Source: Kumtagia ephedrae
GTDB taxonomy: Bacteria > Pseudomonadota > Alphaproteobacteria > Rhizobiales > Rhizobiaceae
Assembly: GCF_003012745.1 (NCBI RefSeq)
Contig: NZ_PXYK01000012.1
Coordinates: 118,161 to 182,160, forward strand
Length of the DNA stretch: 64,000 bases
Reading direction: 5' to 3'
The stretch's first letter is position 1. Every line of letters starts with the position of its first letter. Under the pieces are notes generated by a model, which saw nothing but the letters and a program-made list of their open reading frames with translations, did not search any database and was not told the origin of the DNA. The position numbers and the translations under genes were made by a program. Positions 25,751-34,483 of this stretch are shown in pieces.

Positions 25751-26665
25751 CTATCTCGCCGGCTTCGCCTTCTTCGGTGCGGCGGCATCCTCGGAAAGCA
25801 GTTTCGCGCGCGCCGCTTCCATGTCCCGCAGGTCTTCCTCGCCGACCTTGGGAAACTGCGGATCGAGCCGCTCCAGGCGCTCGACGAGCGTTGCGGCGAT
25901 GACCAGCCGGGTGAACCATTTGTTGTCGGCCGGCACGACATGCCACGGCGCGCTCTTGGTGGCCGTGTGGCGGATCATGTCCTCATAGGCCGCCATGTAG
26001 TCGTCCCAGTAGCCGCGCTCGTCCACGTCCTTGGCCGAGAACTTCCAGTGCTTTTCGGGGTCGTCCGCCCGCTCCAGGAAGCGCCGCTTCTGCTCGTCCT
26101 TCGAGACGTGCAGGAAGAATTTGATGACGATCGTGCCGCTGCGCTCCAGATGCTTCTCGAAGGTGTTGATGTCCTCGAACCGCTCCTTCCAGATATCGTC
26201 TGTGATCAGTTCCGGCGGCAGGTTCTGACCGGCCAGGATGTCGGGATGCACACGCACGACGAGGACTTCCTCGTAGTAGGAGCGGTTGAAGATGCCGATC
26301 CGACCGCGCTCGGGCAGCTTGGCCACCGTGCGCCAGAGGAAATCGTGGCGCAGCTCCACCGGTCCCGGCACCTTGAAGGAGGTCACGTCGCAGCCCTGCG
26401 GGTTGATCCCCGACATGACGTGCTCGATGGCGCCGTCCTTGCCGGCGGCATCCATCGCCTGCAACACGATCAGCACCGACCAGCGCCCTTCGGCATAGAG
26501 CCGCTCCTGCAGGTCGCGCAGCCGCTTCACTCCGGTGGCGAGAAGGTCCTTGGCCTCGTCCTTCTCCATGTCCAGCCCGCAGGTATCGCCGGGCTCGATG
26601 TCGGCGAGCTGGAATTTCTTGCCCTTCTTGATGCGGAAGGTCTTGATGATTTCGTCTGGCAGCAT
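25751..26665 (-). CDS. ppk2: Polyphosphate kinase 2 family protein
   Basis: The 304-residue PPK2 protein has Walker A MDAAGKDGAI (K76), the lid region ISGINPQGCDVTSFK-like segment, IGIFNRSYYEEVLVVRVHP and the Walker B-like IVIKFFLHVSKDEQ. It uses polyphosphate to phosphorylate nucleotides, or the reverse. The start at 26665 is supported by GGGGGGA 6 nt upstream, better than the ATG at 26683. The C-terminus is basic (KKAKPAR). Nucleotide preference (ADP/GDP or AMP) cannot be fixed by eye. Confidence 0.92.
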   Translation of the reverse strand: MLPDEIIKTFRIKKGKKFQLADIEPGDTCGLDMEKDEAKDLLATGVKRLRDLQERLYAEGRWSVLIVLQAMDAAGKDGAIEHVMSGINPQGCDVTSFKVPGPVELRHDFLWRTVAKLPERGRIGIFNRSYYEEVLVVRVHPDILAGQNLPPELITDDIWKERFEDINTFEKHLERSGTIVIKFFLHVSKDEQKRRFLERADDPEKHWKFSAKDVDERGYWDDYMAAYEDMIRHTATKSAPWHVVPADNKWFTRLVIAATLVERLERLDPQFPKVGEEDLRDMEAARAKLLSEDAAAPKKAKPAR

Positions 26666-26819
26666 GCGGTCCCCCCAAATCATAGGCTTCCGCAGTGTGC
26701 CGGAGGATTGCTGCCGCGCCAATCCCGCTTGCACAATCGTCGTTGCCGGTCTCCGACCGCTTGGCGGCGCCCGGTCTGGCGACGGCAGCGCGCGCCGGGC
26801 CACCGGCGCCTGGTTCCGA

Positions 26820-27419
26820 TCATCCGAACATTTCGGCGACGAGACCGTGTACGCGCCGGAAGGCGGCTTCCGCGCCACCGATCACGGCCGCCTCCTCCGC
26901 GCCGTCGAGTTCGAGCGCGTCGAGTGCCGCCGTGAAGGTCCGCCAATGCAGCCCCCGCCCCTCCGGAGCGCCGGCCAGATGCCGGGCCCCGAATGTCTCC
27001 GAAAGCCCCAGCTTCTCGGCCGCCTTGAGCAGGAAGGCGGCGCCTAGGTTCGACCCCTCCGCCACGTAGAGCCAGCCGAGCGCTGCCGGAATGTCGGCGT
27101 CCGCACCGAAAGCCGGTACCGTGCTGGCGGCCGGCGCCGCGACGGCGAGATCGGCCAGATCCTGCTCGATCAGTCCGAGCCGGCGCCGTCCGGCGAGGTC
27201 GGGAAGAAGCCGGTCGAAAACCGGATTGACGTAGAGCGCGTCGATGTCGCGGTGGAACTGATGCTGCACCTTCACGAACAGGCCGTAGCGCTCGCGGCTG
27301 GCGAAGGGTTCGCCCGCCATGATCGACTTGTCCAGCCGCTCATGCGTGTCGTGCGTCGCCGCCTTCAGCCGCTTGGCACGGGACAGTTCGAGGGGCTTTT
27401 CGATGTCGATCGTCGTCAT
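26820..27419 (-). CDS. Haem oxygenase (biliverdin-forming)
   Basis: The 199-residue all-helical protein has the probable proximal haem ligand H26 in LKAATHDTHERLDK and the distal-side signature GWLYVAEGSNLGAAFL, typical of bacterial HemO/BphO-type enzymes. It opens the haem ring to biliverdin, CO and iron in the cytoplasm. It lies downstream of a TonB receptor with FecI/FecR signalling, which makes iron release from imported haem the likely job. No bacteriophytochrome is adjacent. The start is MTTIDIEKPLEL at 27419. It probably has its own promoter, since a repeat with hairpins separates it from the receptor gene. Confidence 0.9.
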   Translation of the reverse strand: MTTIDIEKPLELSRAKRLKAATHDTHERLDKSIMAGEPFASRERYGLFVKVQHQFHRDIDALYVNPVFDRLLPDLAGRRRLGLIEQDLADLAVAAPAASTVPAFGADADIPAALGWLYVAEGSNLGAAFLLKAAEKLGLSETFGARHLAGAPEGRGLHWRTFTAALDALELDGAEEAAVIGGAEAAFRRVHGLVAEMFG

Positions 27420-27542
27420 GTCTGGACTCCAGCGCCGGAGCGCGCTGCCCCGCGGTTCGGTATTGCGAAACGGAAACGCCCTGCGGGAGGGCGCACTCCT
27501 GTCTATGACGTTTCGGCCATGCCGATCCGGCAAAATAGATGA

Positions 27543-27570
27543 CCTTTCCACACAAGTTTTCGTGGAAAGG
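27543..27570. promoter_or_regulatory. 9-bp perfect inverted repeat upstream of haem oxygenase
   Basis: CCTTTCCAC at 27543-27551 and GTGGAAAGG at 27562-27570 flank a 10-nt spacer, 124-151 nt upstream of the haem oxygenase start. It could be an operator for a dimeric regulator or a hairpin in the leader. It does not match the Irr-type palindromes elsewhere in the window. Confidence 0.4.
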
Positions 27571-27692
27571 CAAGCGGGAAGCGAACCGGCCGGCGAAAGC
27601 TTGCGTCAGCGAGGCGTAGAAACCGCGGCCCGGGCCGGGCTGCTGCACCAGGCTCAACGGATCGCATCATCCCGTACGATTCGGCCGTTCCG

Positions 27693-27802
27693 GCTCTAGA
27701 GCATGATCCCGAAAAGTTGCAGACTTTTTGGACAAAGATCATGCGACAAAACAAACAGATAGAGTGGAATTCCGGTCCATCTTGACCGGATTCCGCTCTA
27801 GA
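27693..27802. repeat. RIME-type rhizobial intergenic mosaic element
   Basis: The roughly 110-bp element is bounded by GCTCTAGA/TCTAGA. It contains two hairpins: GCATGATC (27701-27708) with GATCATGC (27737-27744), and GGAATTCCGGTC with GACCGGATTCC. This arrangement is the classical short repeat scattered in rhizobial intergenic regions. Its right boundary TCTAGA overlaps the TAG stop of the TonB receptor (27798-27800), so it inserted exactly at the end of that gene. It probably acts as terminator or processing site between receptor and haem oxygenase. Confidence 0.85.
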
Positions 27803-30422
27803 ACTGCGTCGTGAAGCCCATGCGGATCGTGCGCCCCGGCGATGGCACCACGCCGGTCGACAGCGGATCGATGTAGTAGCGGTCGCCGATGTTCTCGACG
27901 CTGAAGTCAAGCGTGGCGGTGTCGTTGAACTTGTAGCTGCCGAAGGCATCGAAGATCGTGGCGGCATGGTAGACCGACGCGACGTTGACGGCGCCGCCGA
28001 TCTGCTTGTAGCCGCCGTAGCGTTCGCTGAAGAAATAGGCGCGCCCGCCGAGCGTCAGCCGCTGGTCGAACAGGCGCATGCCGGCGGTGACGCTGCCCGA
28101 ATATTCGGGCGGGATGTTCATCAGGCCGTAGTCGGAGCCGCCCACATTCAGCGCGCAGCGTTCCGGCCGGTACAAGACCGGTTCGTCGCACATGGTTACG
28201 TCGGTGTATTTGGTGAAGGCGCCTTCAAGGAAGACGGTCCCGGTGTCGTACTGGACCGAGGCCTCGAAGCCGGTGAAGCGCGCCTCGTCGATATTGGCCC
28301 AGGTATAGTACAGATCGCCGCGTGTCCGGATGATGTAGTCGTCATAGGTGTTGTGGAACCAGCCCGCCTTCACCCGCAGCTTGTCGCCGTCGAGCAGGAC
28401 GTCGTCGCGCAGCACGTTCACCCCGATCTCCCAGTTGCGCGACAGTTCCGGCTTCAGGTCGGGATTGGGAACGAGGTACTGCGTCTGGCTCGCCGCGGTT
28501 TCGCGCAGGCTCGGCGGCCGCCACCCTTCCGTGTAGCTGCCGTAGACCTGGATGCCGTCGAAGGGCGTCAGCGTGACGCTGGCGGACGGAAGCAGCCGGC
28601 CCTCGTCCAGGGGCGGATAGCGGTCCGTGGCCGGGCCTTTGCCTTCGCTCCAGTAATGGTCGTAGCGCAGCCCCGCCGATACCGTCAGCCAGTCGGTGAA
28701 TTCGAGGCTCGACCGGTTGAATAGGCTGGCGAGCGTCCTGTCGCCGGTCGGGTTGCGGCCAAGATAGTCCGGATCGTCCGGGGCCCACGGATAGGTTACG
28801 AAGCCGGCGTTCTCGCGCGCCTGCTCGAACACGAACTCGCCGCCGTTCTGGGTGGTCAGCAGGCCGAGCGGAGTCTCGGCGATCGAAATATTGGCGAGGT
28901 CTCCGCCATAGGTGGTGACATGCGCCTCGATCTCCCGGCCGGGCTCGGCCATGCGCATGACCGTGCTTTTGCTGCGGATGTCCGACATCCACAGGTTCGA
29001 GGTGAAGTCGATGAGGTCGTTTTCCTCGGGATCGTAAGCGTAGCTGGCCTTCAGCGTATGCGTCGTCGTCTTGCTGAGTTCGTGCTGTTCGGCCGGGATG
29101 AAGAAACCGCCGGGCATCGCGAACGACAGCAGCGTCTCGTCCATCTCGCCATAGGTGTTGCCGTAGTAGATGTAGCTCAGGCCGAGCGAATGGCCGTCGC
29201 CCCACTTGACCTTGCCCTTGGCCAGCGCCGAGGTCATGTCCTGCGAGGTGTTGAAGACCTCCTCGCCGGGAGCGAAGGGCGACAGCGGCTTCTCGACCGG
29301 CGTCGCGTAGCCCACCCGGTCGTCCAGGAAGGTCGACTTGCCGTTCTTGCCGGTGAAATAGTTGCCCGCCTTGCGCCGCGACACGCCCGCCACGAACTCG
29401 TAGTCGTCGGTGATCGTCGCCGCGACGGCGCTGCCGTACCAGCTGTCGCCGTTGAAGAACTCGGGTCCCCCGCCGTCGCGGATGGCGGTTGTGCCCGCGG
29501 ACTGTGGGCTTTCGGTGTTGGAGCCGAGGCCGCCCTTCACCCGGAAGCCGTAGGTCTGCCCGTCCTTGACGATGTCGTGCGCGTCGATCACCCGCATGTT
29601 GACGACGCCGCCCATGGCGCCGACGCCGCCCGCCCCAGCGGAAGGCCCTTTCGAGATGTCGATGCCGCCCAGGAAGTCGGGATCGACATAGACCTCGTTG
29701 CGGCTGCCGCGATAGCCGCGATAGGTGTGGGCGGTCTGGCGGGTGCCGTCCACCATGACGTTGACGCGGTTCTGCCCCTGCAGGCCGCGTATGTTCAGGT
29801 CGACCGACGCGCCGACCCGGTTTCCGGAGGCGATCACGCCCGGCGCCGAGCGGAAGACGTCGCCGAGCGAGGTGGGCGGCACGCGCTCCAGCTGCTCGGC
29901 GCTGATATGGCTGGAGGAACCGGGCGTCTCGAAAGGAACATCCGCCGCGTTGCCGCTGCCCCCGGCGATGGTGATGGGGTCCAGCACCAGCGATCCGTCG
30001 CTTGCGGGAGTGGGAAGCGCCGGCCCGCCAGCCTCCACCAGCGCGGCCGATCCCGGTGCGCCGATCCGCACCTGCACGCCCGTGCCGGCGACCAGCCGGC
30101 GCAGCGCCTCCGCCGGGCTCATCGCGCCCGACACGGGATTCGAGGTCTTGCCGCGCGCCAGCGCCGACGAATAGCTGATCTGCCAGCCCGTGGCTCGGAT
30201 GAAGGCATTGATGGCCGATGGCAGGGGCTGCGCCGGGATCGAAAAGTCGACGGTCCGGCTGGTAGTAGGCGCAGCCTGCTGGGCGCGGGCGGCAGGGATA
30301 GCCGCGACGGCCGTCCAGCACAGCACGCTCGATGCCAGCAGCGCCGACAGGACGCGCCGATGTCGATTGCCCGTCCTGCCCGCGCCTACCCGAACGCACG
30401 CCACCCCGACCCGTCTTGCCAT
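27798..30422 (-). CDS. TonB-dependent haem/haemoprotein-type receptor with N-terminal signalling domain
   Basis: The 874-residue outer-membrane receptor has a signal peptide (to about residue 47, ending PAARA), an STN signalling domain (about 57-121, VDFSIPAQPLPSAINAFI), a plug (LERVPPTSLGDVFRSAPGV) and a 22-strand barrel ending in a C-terminal Phe. The barrel segment YLVPNPDLKPELS resembles the NPNL box of haem receptors. The STN domain contacts the FecR-like anti-sigma factor encoded just upstream, so ligand binding should trigger transcription of the receptor itself. The downstream haem oxygenase argues that the ligand is haem or a haem carrier. The stop codon lies in a RIME repeat. Confidence 0.9.
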   Translation of the reverse strand: MARRVGVACVRVGAGRTGNRHRRVLSALLASSVLCWTAVAAIPAARAQQAAPTTSRTVDFSIPAQPLPSAINAFIRATGWQISYSSALARGKTSNPVSGAMSPAEALRRLVAGTGVQVRIGAPGSAALVEAGGPALPTPASDGSLVLDPITIAGGSGNAADVPFETPGSSSHISAEQLERVPPTSLGDVFRSAPGVIASGNRVGASVDLNIRGLQGQNRVNVMVDGTRQTAHTYRGYRGSRNEVYVDPDFLGGIDISKGPSAGAGGVGAMGGVVNMRVIDAHDIVKDGQTYGFRVKGGLGSNTESPQSAGTTAIRDGGGPEFFNGDSWYGSAVAATITDDYEFVAGVSRRKAGNYFTGKNGKSTFLDDRVGYATPVEKPLSPFAPGEEVFNTSQDMTSALAKGKVKWGDGHSLGLSYIYYGNTYGEMDETLLSFAMPGGFFIPAEQHELSKTTTHTLKASYAYDPEENDLIDFTSNLWMSDIRSKSTVMRMAEPGREIEAHVTTYGGDLANISIAETPLGLLTTQNGGEFVFEQARENAGFVTYPWAPDDPDYLGRNPTGDRTLASLFNRSSLEFTDWLTVSAGLRYDHYWSEGKGPATDRYPPLDEGRLLPSASVTLTPFDGIQVYGSYTEGWRPPSLRETAASQTQYLVPNPDLKPELSRNWEIGVNVLRDDVLLDGDKLRVKAGWFHNTYDDYIIRTRGDLYYTWANIDEARFTGFEASVQYDTGTVFLEGAFTKYTDVTMCDEPVLYRPERCALNVGGSDYGLMNIPPEYSGSVTAGMRLFDQRLTLGGRAYFFSERYGGYKQIGGAVNVASVYHAATIFDAFGSYKFNDTATLDFSVENIGDRYYIDPLSTGVVPSPGRTIRMGFTTQF

Positions 30423-30535
30423 GTCCGATAAGCCCCGCTTGTCCCGTACCAAGGGGCCGCCGGCACGGTGCCGCAACGCGCCCCTCCCACACAGGACGTT
30501 CCGGCAGGGCGGAGTCGGAAAAAATAGTTGAGTTT

Positions 30536-31534
30536 TTAACGAAGGATTATGATGCCGCCGGGAAGGCGGGTCATCGACGCCCCGGCGGCGTCGGCCAGCG
30601 TGCGGATGGCGCCTTCGATATCGTCGAGGCGGTAGTTGCCGGTGACATGCACGCGGCCCAGTTCCGCATTGGCGACGATGACCGGCCCGCCATGGTAGCG
30701 GCGCAGCTCGTCCAGCACGCTGGCAAGCGGCTGGTCGTCGAAGATGACGCGACCCTCGCGCCAGGCCAGCGCCTCGGTGGCATCCACCGGCATGGCCGTC
30801 GACAGTGCCGCGGCCGTCGCCACCGCCATCTGTCCCGGTTCGAGCGCGACGCGCTCGGTGCCGCCGGACAGGCGGCTGACCTCGACCCGGCCGCGTTCGA
30901 GCACGGCGCGATCCTGCCCGGCATCGGAGCGGACCGAGAAGGCGGTGCCCGTGACTTCGACAGCGCCGAAGCGCCCGGTGACGCGGAACGGCCGGGCGGG
31001 ATCGCTTTGCACGTCGAAGAAGGCCTGGCCACCCAGAAGCCGCACGTTGCGGCGTCCGTCCTCGAAATCGATCGCTGCCGCCGAGGTCGTGTCCAGCATC
31101 ATGGTCGAGCCGTCAGGCAGCGTGATTGTGGACCGCTGGCCGACCGCGGTCAGGTAATCCGCCTGCCAGCGCAGCATGATCGCCGGATATTGCCACAGAC
31201 CCAGCGCGACAAGCAGGACGGCGGCGGCCGCCAGCCCGCCGGCCCAGCGCGGTCGGCGGCGGGGCGCCGCCACTGTCCGCGTCGGCCGCGTGGGTGTCCC
31301 AAGGCCGGCGACCGCCTTGCCGAACGCCGCCGAGCCCCAGATCGCTTCGAGTGCGCGGAATTCCTCGGCATGTCGCGGGCTGCGGGCGAGCCAGGCGTCG
31401 AAATCGGCCCGCGTCTCCCGGTCCGGCGTGGCGTTGCGCAGGCGCGCGAACCAGTCCAGCGCCTCGTCGACGACGCGATCGTCGTGTGCCGGCTGCTGCT
31501 GGTCCGCTCGTTCGTCGTCTGCCACGCCAGCCAT
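30536..31534 (-). CDS. FecR-family anti-sigma factor
   Basis: The roughly 332-residue protein has an N-terminal cytoplasmic domain (WFARLRNATPDRETRADFDAWLARSP), one transmembrane helix (GLAAAAVLLVALGLW), the periplasmic FecR domain (ITLPDGSTMMLDTTSAA) and a C-terminal STN-like DUF4974 domain. It holds the FecI-like sigma factor and receives the signal from the receptor's STN domain. A GTG at 31576 would add 14 residues; the ATG at 31534 is preferred. It stands between the sigma gene and the receptor gene, all leftward. Confidence 0.9.
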   Translation of the reverse strand: MAGVADDERADQQQPAHDDRVVDEALDWFARLRNATPDRETRADFDAWLARSPRHAEEFRALEAIWGSAAFGKAVAGLGTPTRPTRTVAAPRRRPRWAGGLAAAAVLLVALGLWQYPAIMLRWQADYLTAVGQRSTITLPDGSTMMLDTTSAAAIDFEDGRRNVRLLGGQAFFDVQSDPARPFRVTGRFGAVEVTGTAFSVRSDAGQDRAVLERGRVEVSRLSGGTERVALEPGQMAVATAAALSTAMPVDATEALAWREGRVIFDDQPLASVLDELRRYHGGPVIVANAELGRVHVTGNYRLDDIEGAIRTLADAAGASMTRLPGGIIILR

Positions 31535-31672
31535 CCGCTGCCACTCGTCCGGGGTCTTATAGCTGAGACGTTCCACGCACTGAAATCCGGCAAAATGGGT
31601 TGATGGCGAACGATGTCACGGGCGGCCGTGGTTCGGCGGCGTGCCGGCGCCGCTTGCTCGCTCGACCATCGC

Positions 31673-32188
31673 TCAGGACCGGTCGGGCCGGGCGAGCGCG
31701 GCGCGGCAATGCGCCATCGCCAGCTTCAGGTCGTTGAACACTGTCCGTTCCGACACGCCGAGAAACGCGGCGATCTTGCGGTTCGGCCACTCCTCGATGC
31801 GGCTCAGCACGATCACGGTGCGGGCCCGCTCGGGCAGGCCGGCGAGCGCCTCCTGGAACAGTTGGAGCCGCTGGCGCTCGATGACGGTGTCTTCCTGCGA
31901 CGGCAGATCGGCGGGTATGTCGGCAATCTCGCGCTCGCCAAAACCGTCCGCCTCGACCTCGCCGCGCGTCCTTTTGCGGCGCTGGTGGTCGAGCGCCAAA
32001 TTGCGCGCGGTCTGGTGCAGGAACGCCTCGACGTGCTCGATCGGCTGGCGCTCGATCGCCTTGCGCGTCCGCAGATAAGCCTCCTGCGCCACGTCCTCGG
32101 CGATATGCGGGTCGCGCACGATGCGCAGCACGCTCCAGATCAGCGACCGGCGGTGCAGTAGGAAGATCGAGGTCAAGGTTGCGGGCAT
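31673..32188 (-). CDS. FecI-family ECF sigma factor
   Basis: The roughly 171-residue protein has region 2 (LIWSVLRIVRDPHIAEDVAQEAYLR) and region 4 (LPERARTVIVLSRIEEWPNRKIAAFLGVSERTV), the iron-starvation ECF subgroup. It directs transcription of the downstream receptor when released by the FecR-like protein. The start MPATLTSIFLLHRR at 32188 matches the usual N-terminus; an ATG at 32260 is possible. No Irr-type or other clear iron box could be recognised in the 150-nt region upstream. Confidence 0.9.
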   Translation of the reverse strand: MPATLTSIFLLHRRSLIWSVLRIVRDPHIAEDVAQEAYLRTRKAIERQPIEHVEAFLHQTARNLALDHQRRKRTRGEVEADGFGEREIADIPADLPSQEDTVIERQRLQLFQEALAGLPERARTVIVLSRIEEWPNRKIAAFLGVSERTVFNDLKLAMAHCRAALARPDRS

Positions 32189-32435
32189 CGTCCGGCGCTG
32201 TCTGGCGATTTGACTCGCGCGCCTGCGGACGTCGAGCGGGGGCAACCTGAGGCTGTGCATAACCCGATCGGAAATACCGCGCAACAGCCAAGAATCCGGA
32301 TCTGCCGACCCGACGCCGTCGACTGCCGGCGTACAGGACGCCCGCGCTTGCCGTAATTAATGAATTGCGTTTCTTACATGCGAGGCGTGGAGCCACCCCG
32401 CGCCTCCTGGCGATTGGCTACCGGCCCGCTGCGTA

Positions 32436-33272
32436 TCAACCGGCCAGCCGTGCCGCGTGCCACCTGAGGTGGTCGTCCATGAAGGTGGAGATGAAGTTGT
32501 AGGAATGGTCGTAGCCGTCCTGCATGCGCAGCGTCAGCGCGATGCCGGCCTTCCCGCACGCATCCTCCAGCAGCCACGGCCTCAGCCCGTCCTGCAGGAA
32601 ACCATCGGCCGTGCCCTGGTCGACCAGGAATTCCGGAAACCGCCGGCCGTCCTCGATCAGCGCCGTCGCGTCATAGGCGCGCCACGCCGCCTCGTCCGGG
32701 CCGAGATATTTTTCCAGCGCCGGACGCGACCAGCCGGCCGTCATCGGCTGCGCGATCGGCGCGAACGCCGAGCAGCTTTTGAACCGCTCGGGATCCCTGA
32801 GCGCGATGGTCAGCGCGCCATGCCCGCCCATCGAATGGCCGAAGATCGACTGGCGCGCCATGTCCGCCGGGAAATTCTCGGCGACCAGCCTCGGCAGCTC
32901 CTCGGTCAGGTAACTGTACATGCGGTAGTTCTTTGCGAAAGGCTGCTGCGTGGCGTCGAGATAGAAGCCGGCGCCGCAACCGAACTGCCAGTTGTCCTTC
33001 TCGTCCGGCACGCCTTCGCCGCGCGGGCTGGTGTCCGGGCAGACGATCATCAGGCCGAGCTCGGCCGCCATGCGCCGGTACTCGCCCTTGTCCATGACGT
33101 TGGCATGGGTGCAGGTGAGGCCGGAGAGATACCACAGCACCGGCACGCGGCCGTCCTTGGCCTGCGGCGGCGCGAACACGGCGAAGGTCATGTCGCAGGC
33201 GCAGGCGTCGGACGCATGCGTATAGACGCCCTGGATGCCGTCATGGGCCTTGGAAACGGAAACGACCTTCAT
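32436..33272 (-). CDS. fghA: S-formylglutathione hydrolase
   Basis: The 278-residue esterase-D family protein has the nucleophile elbow GHSMGGHGAL, the opening MKVVSVSKAHDGIQGVYTHAS, LWYLSGLTCTHAN and the catalytic histidine in GYDHSYNFI. It hydrolyses S-formylglutathione to formate and glutathione in formaldehyde detoxification. The glutathione-dependent formaldehyde dehydrogenase that normally accompanies it is not in the window. Its position behind the GST-like, Rieske-reductase and catalytic oxygenase genes on the same strand suggests removal of formaldehyde released by oxidative N-demethylation. The enzyme call is secure; the pathway link is inference. Confidence 0.94.
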   Translation of the reverse strand: MKVVSVSKAHDGIQGVYTHASDACACDMTFAVFAPPQAKDGRVPVLWYLSGLTCTHANVMDKGEYRRMAAELGLMIVCPDTSPRGEGVPDEKDNWQFGCGAGFYLDATQQPFAKNYRMYSYLTEELPRLVAENFPADMARQSIFGHSMGGHGALTIALRDPERFKSCSAFAPIAQPMTAGWSRPALEKYLGPDEAAWRAYDATALIEDGRRFPEFLVDQGTADGFLQDGLRPWLLEDACGKAGIALTLRMQDGYDHSYNFISTFMDDHLRWHAARLAG

Positions 33273-33378
33273 CGGACCTGCCCTTCTCGTCGAACGATTT
33301 TGGCCGGCATAGCCGCCATGCCGGACGAGCGCAACCAACGCAGGCTGTGCCGGCGGTTGTGGTCCGGTACCCCCACCC

Positions 33379-33574
33379 CCCTCAAGGGCAGGGCTATCGC
33401 ATATAGGATTTCTGCGACTGCTGCTCGGCCCGCACCCCCACCCCTGACCCCTCCCCACAAGGGGGAGGGGGACTTCGCGGCCGCTATGCAACGCAAAATC
33501 GTCGACGATTGGTGCCTGGCGGAGACGCCAGCCGGTCCCCCTCCCCCTTGTGGGGAGGGGTCAGGGGTGGGGGT
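33379..33574. repeat. Nested palindromic intergenic repeat, copy A
   Basis: It lies in the 333-nt gap between fghA and the GST-like gene. The inner arms are ACCCCCACCCCTGACCCC (from 33434) and its complement ending at 33574; each arm itself folds around CCCCTCCCCACAAGGGGG-type cores. A CGCAAAATCGTCGACGATTGG-like centre separates them. Part of the outer arm (AGGGCAGGGCTATCGCATAT) is at 33385-33404. Related copies are at 34301, 36290, 40452 and 61123. Confidence 0.8.
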
Positions 33575-33605
33575 AATTCCATATGCGGAGACAAAGGCCT
33601 TCCGT

Positions 33606-34253
33606 TCAGGCGGCCCTGGCCGGCCCCGCCGGAAATACGCCGGACATGACGATGAAACCCTTGATGCGCTTGAGCCGGTCGCACCAGCGGCGGATGGCGG
33701 GATAATCCTGGCGCGGGATGCCGCCTTCCTCCGACAGCATGATGTAAGGGAAGCAGGCGATGTCGGCGATGGTCGGATGGTTAGCCGCGCAGATCCAGTC
33801 GCGTCCCTCCTGCTCGCCGAACCACAGATGCTCGTCGAGGATGCGGAACAGGCGGTGCGCACCGGCCCGCGCCGCCTCGACGTCGAAGTCGTAGAACAGG
33901 CCGTCATGCAGGCGCGCGGCCGAGGCCGTGCCGGTGATGCCGTCGGCGAAGGCCAGCCACTGGCCGATCTCGCCGAGCAGCTTTGGATCCTCGCGCGGAT
34001 ACCAGGTGCCGGCGGGGTCGTATCTGGAGGCGAGGTAGACCAGGATCGCCTGCGCGTCGCGCAGCACAAAACCGTCGTCGTCGATCACCGGCAGCTGCCC
34101 GAGCGGGTTGAGCTTCAAAAACCAGTCCGACTTGTGCTCGCGGCCGGGATAGAAATCGACCGGCACGGTCTTCCATTCGATGCCGAGCATGCTCATCAGC
34201 AGCCGCAGCTTGTAGCAATTGCCGGAGAGTTCGTAGTCGTAGAGCGTGATCAT
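33606..34253 (-). CDS. Glutathione S-transferase-like protein, NdmE-type candidate
   Basis: The 215-residue protein has an N-terminal thioredoxin-like GST domain (MITLYDYELSGNCYKLRLL, then NPLGQLPVIDDDGFVLRDAQAI) and a C-terminal helical domain (HPTIADIACFPYIML). It could act as an ordinary GST. Its position directly beside the Rieske-reductase gene and two Rieske-less catalytic subunits recalls NdmE of Pseudomonas putida CBB5, a GST-like protein needed structurally for the NdmC-NdmD N-demethylase complex. The structural role here is inferred from context only. The stop is followed by repeat A and the start is preceded by repeat B. Confidence 0.85.
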   Translation of the reverse strand: MITLYDYELSGNCYKLRLLMSMLGIEWKTVPVDFYPGREHKSDWFLKLNPLGQLPVIDDDGFVLRDAQAILVYLASRYDPAGTWYPREDPKLLGEIGQWLAFADGITGTASAARLHDGLFYDFDVEAARAGAHRLFRILDEHLWFGEQEGRDWICAANHPTIADIACFPYIMLSEEGGIPRQDYPAIRRWCDRLKRIKGFIVMSGVFPAGPARAA

Positions 34254-34300
34254 GCGCGGGTGTCTCCGGCTTCGGTTGCGGAGGTCTGCGCGGGCGAGAT

Positions 34301-34441
34301 ACCCCCACCCCTAACCCCTCCCCTCAAGGGGGAGGGGAAACTTGCTGCGCCTCTGCTAGACGCCAGTCGGTGGCGGTTTCGCTCGGCATAGCGGCCGCAA
34401 TGTCCCCCTCCCCCTTGTGGGGAGGGGTTAGGGGTGGGGGT
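34301..34441. repeat. Nested palindromic intergenic repeat, copy B
   Basis: The left arm begins ACCCCCACCCCTAACCCC (34301) and the right arm ends GGTTAGGGGTGGGGGT (34441). Both contain the CCCTCAAGGGGGAGGGG or CCCCCTTGTGGGGAGGGG inner stem, and GCGGCCGC lies in the centre. It fills the gap between the GST-like gene and the reductase gene. The arms carry TTAG where copy A carries TCAG, with compensatory changes on both sides. Confidence 0.85.
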
Positions 34442-34483
34442 ATCCGGCAATGCAGCACAGGCAGTAATGCGCATGCGAACCTC

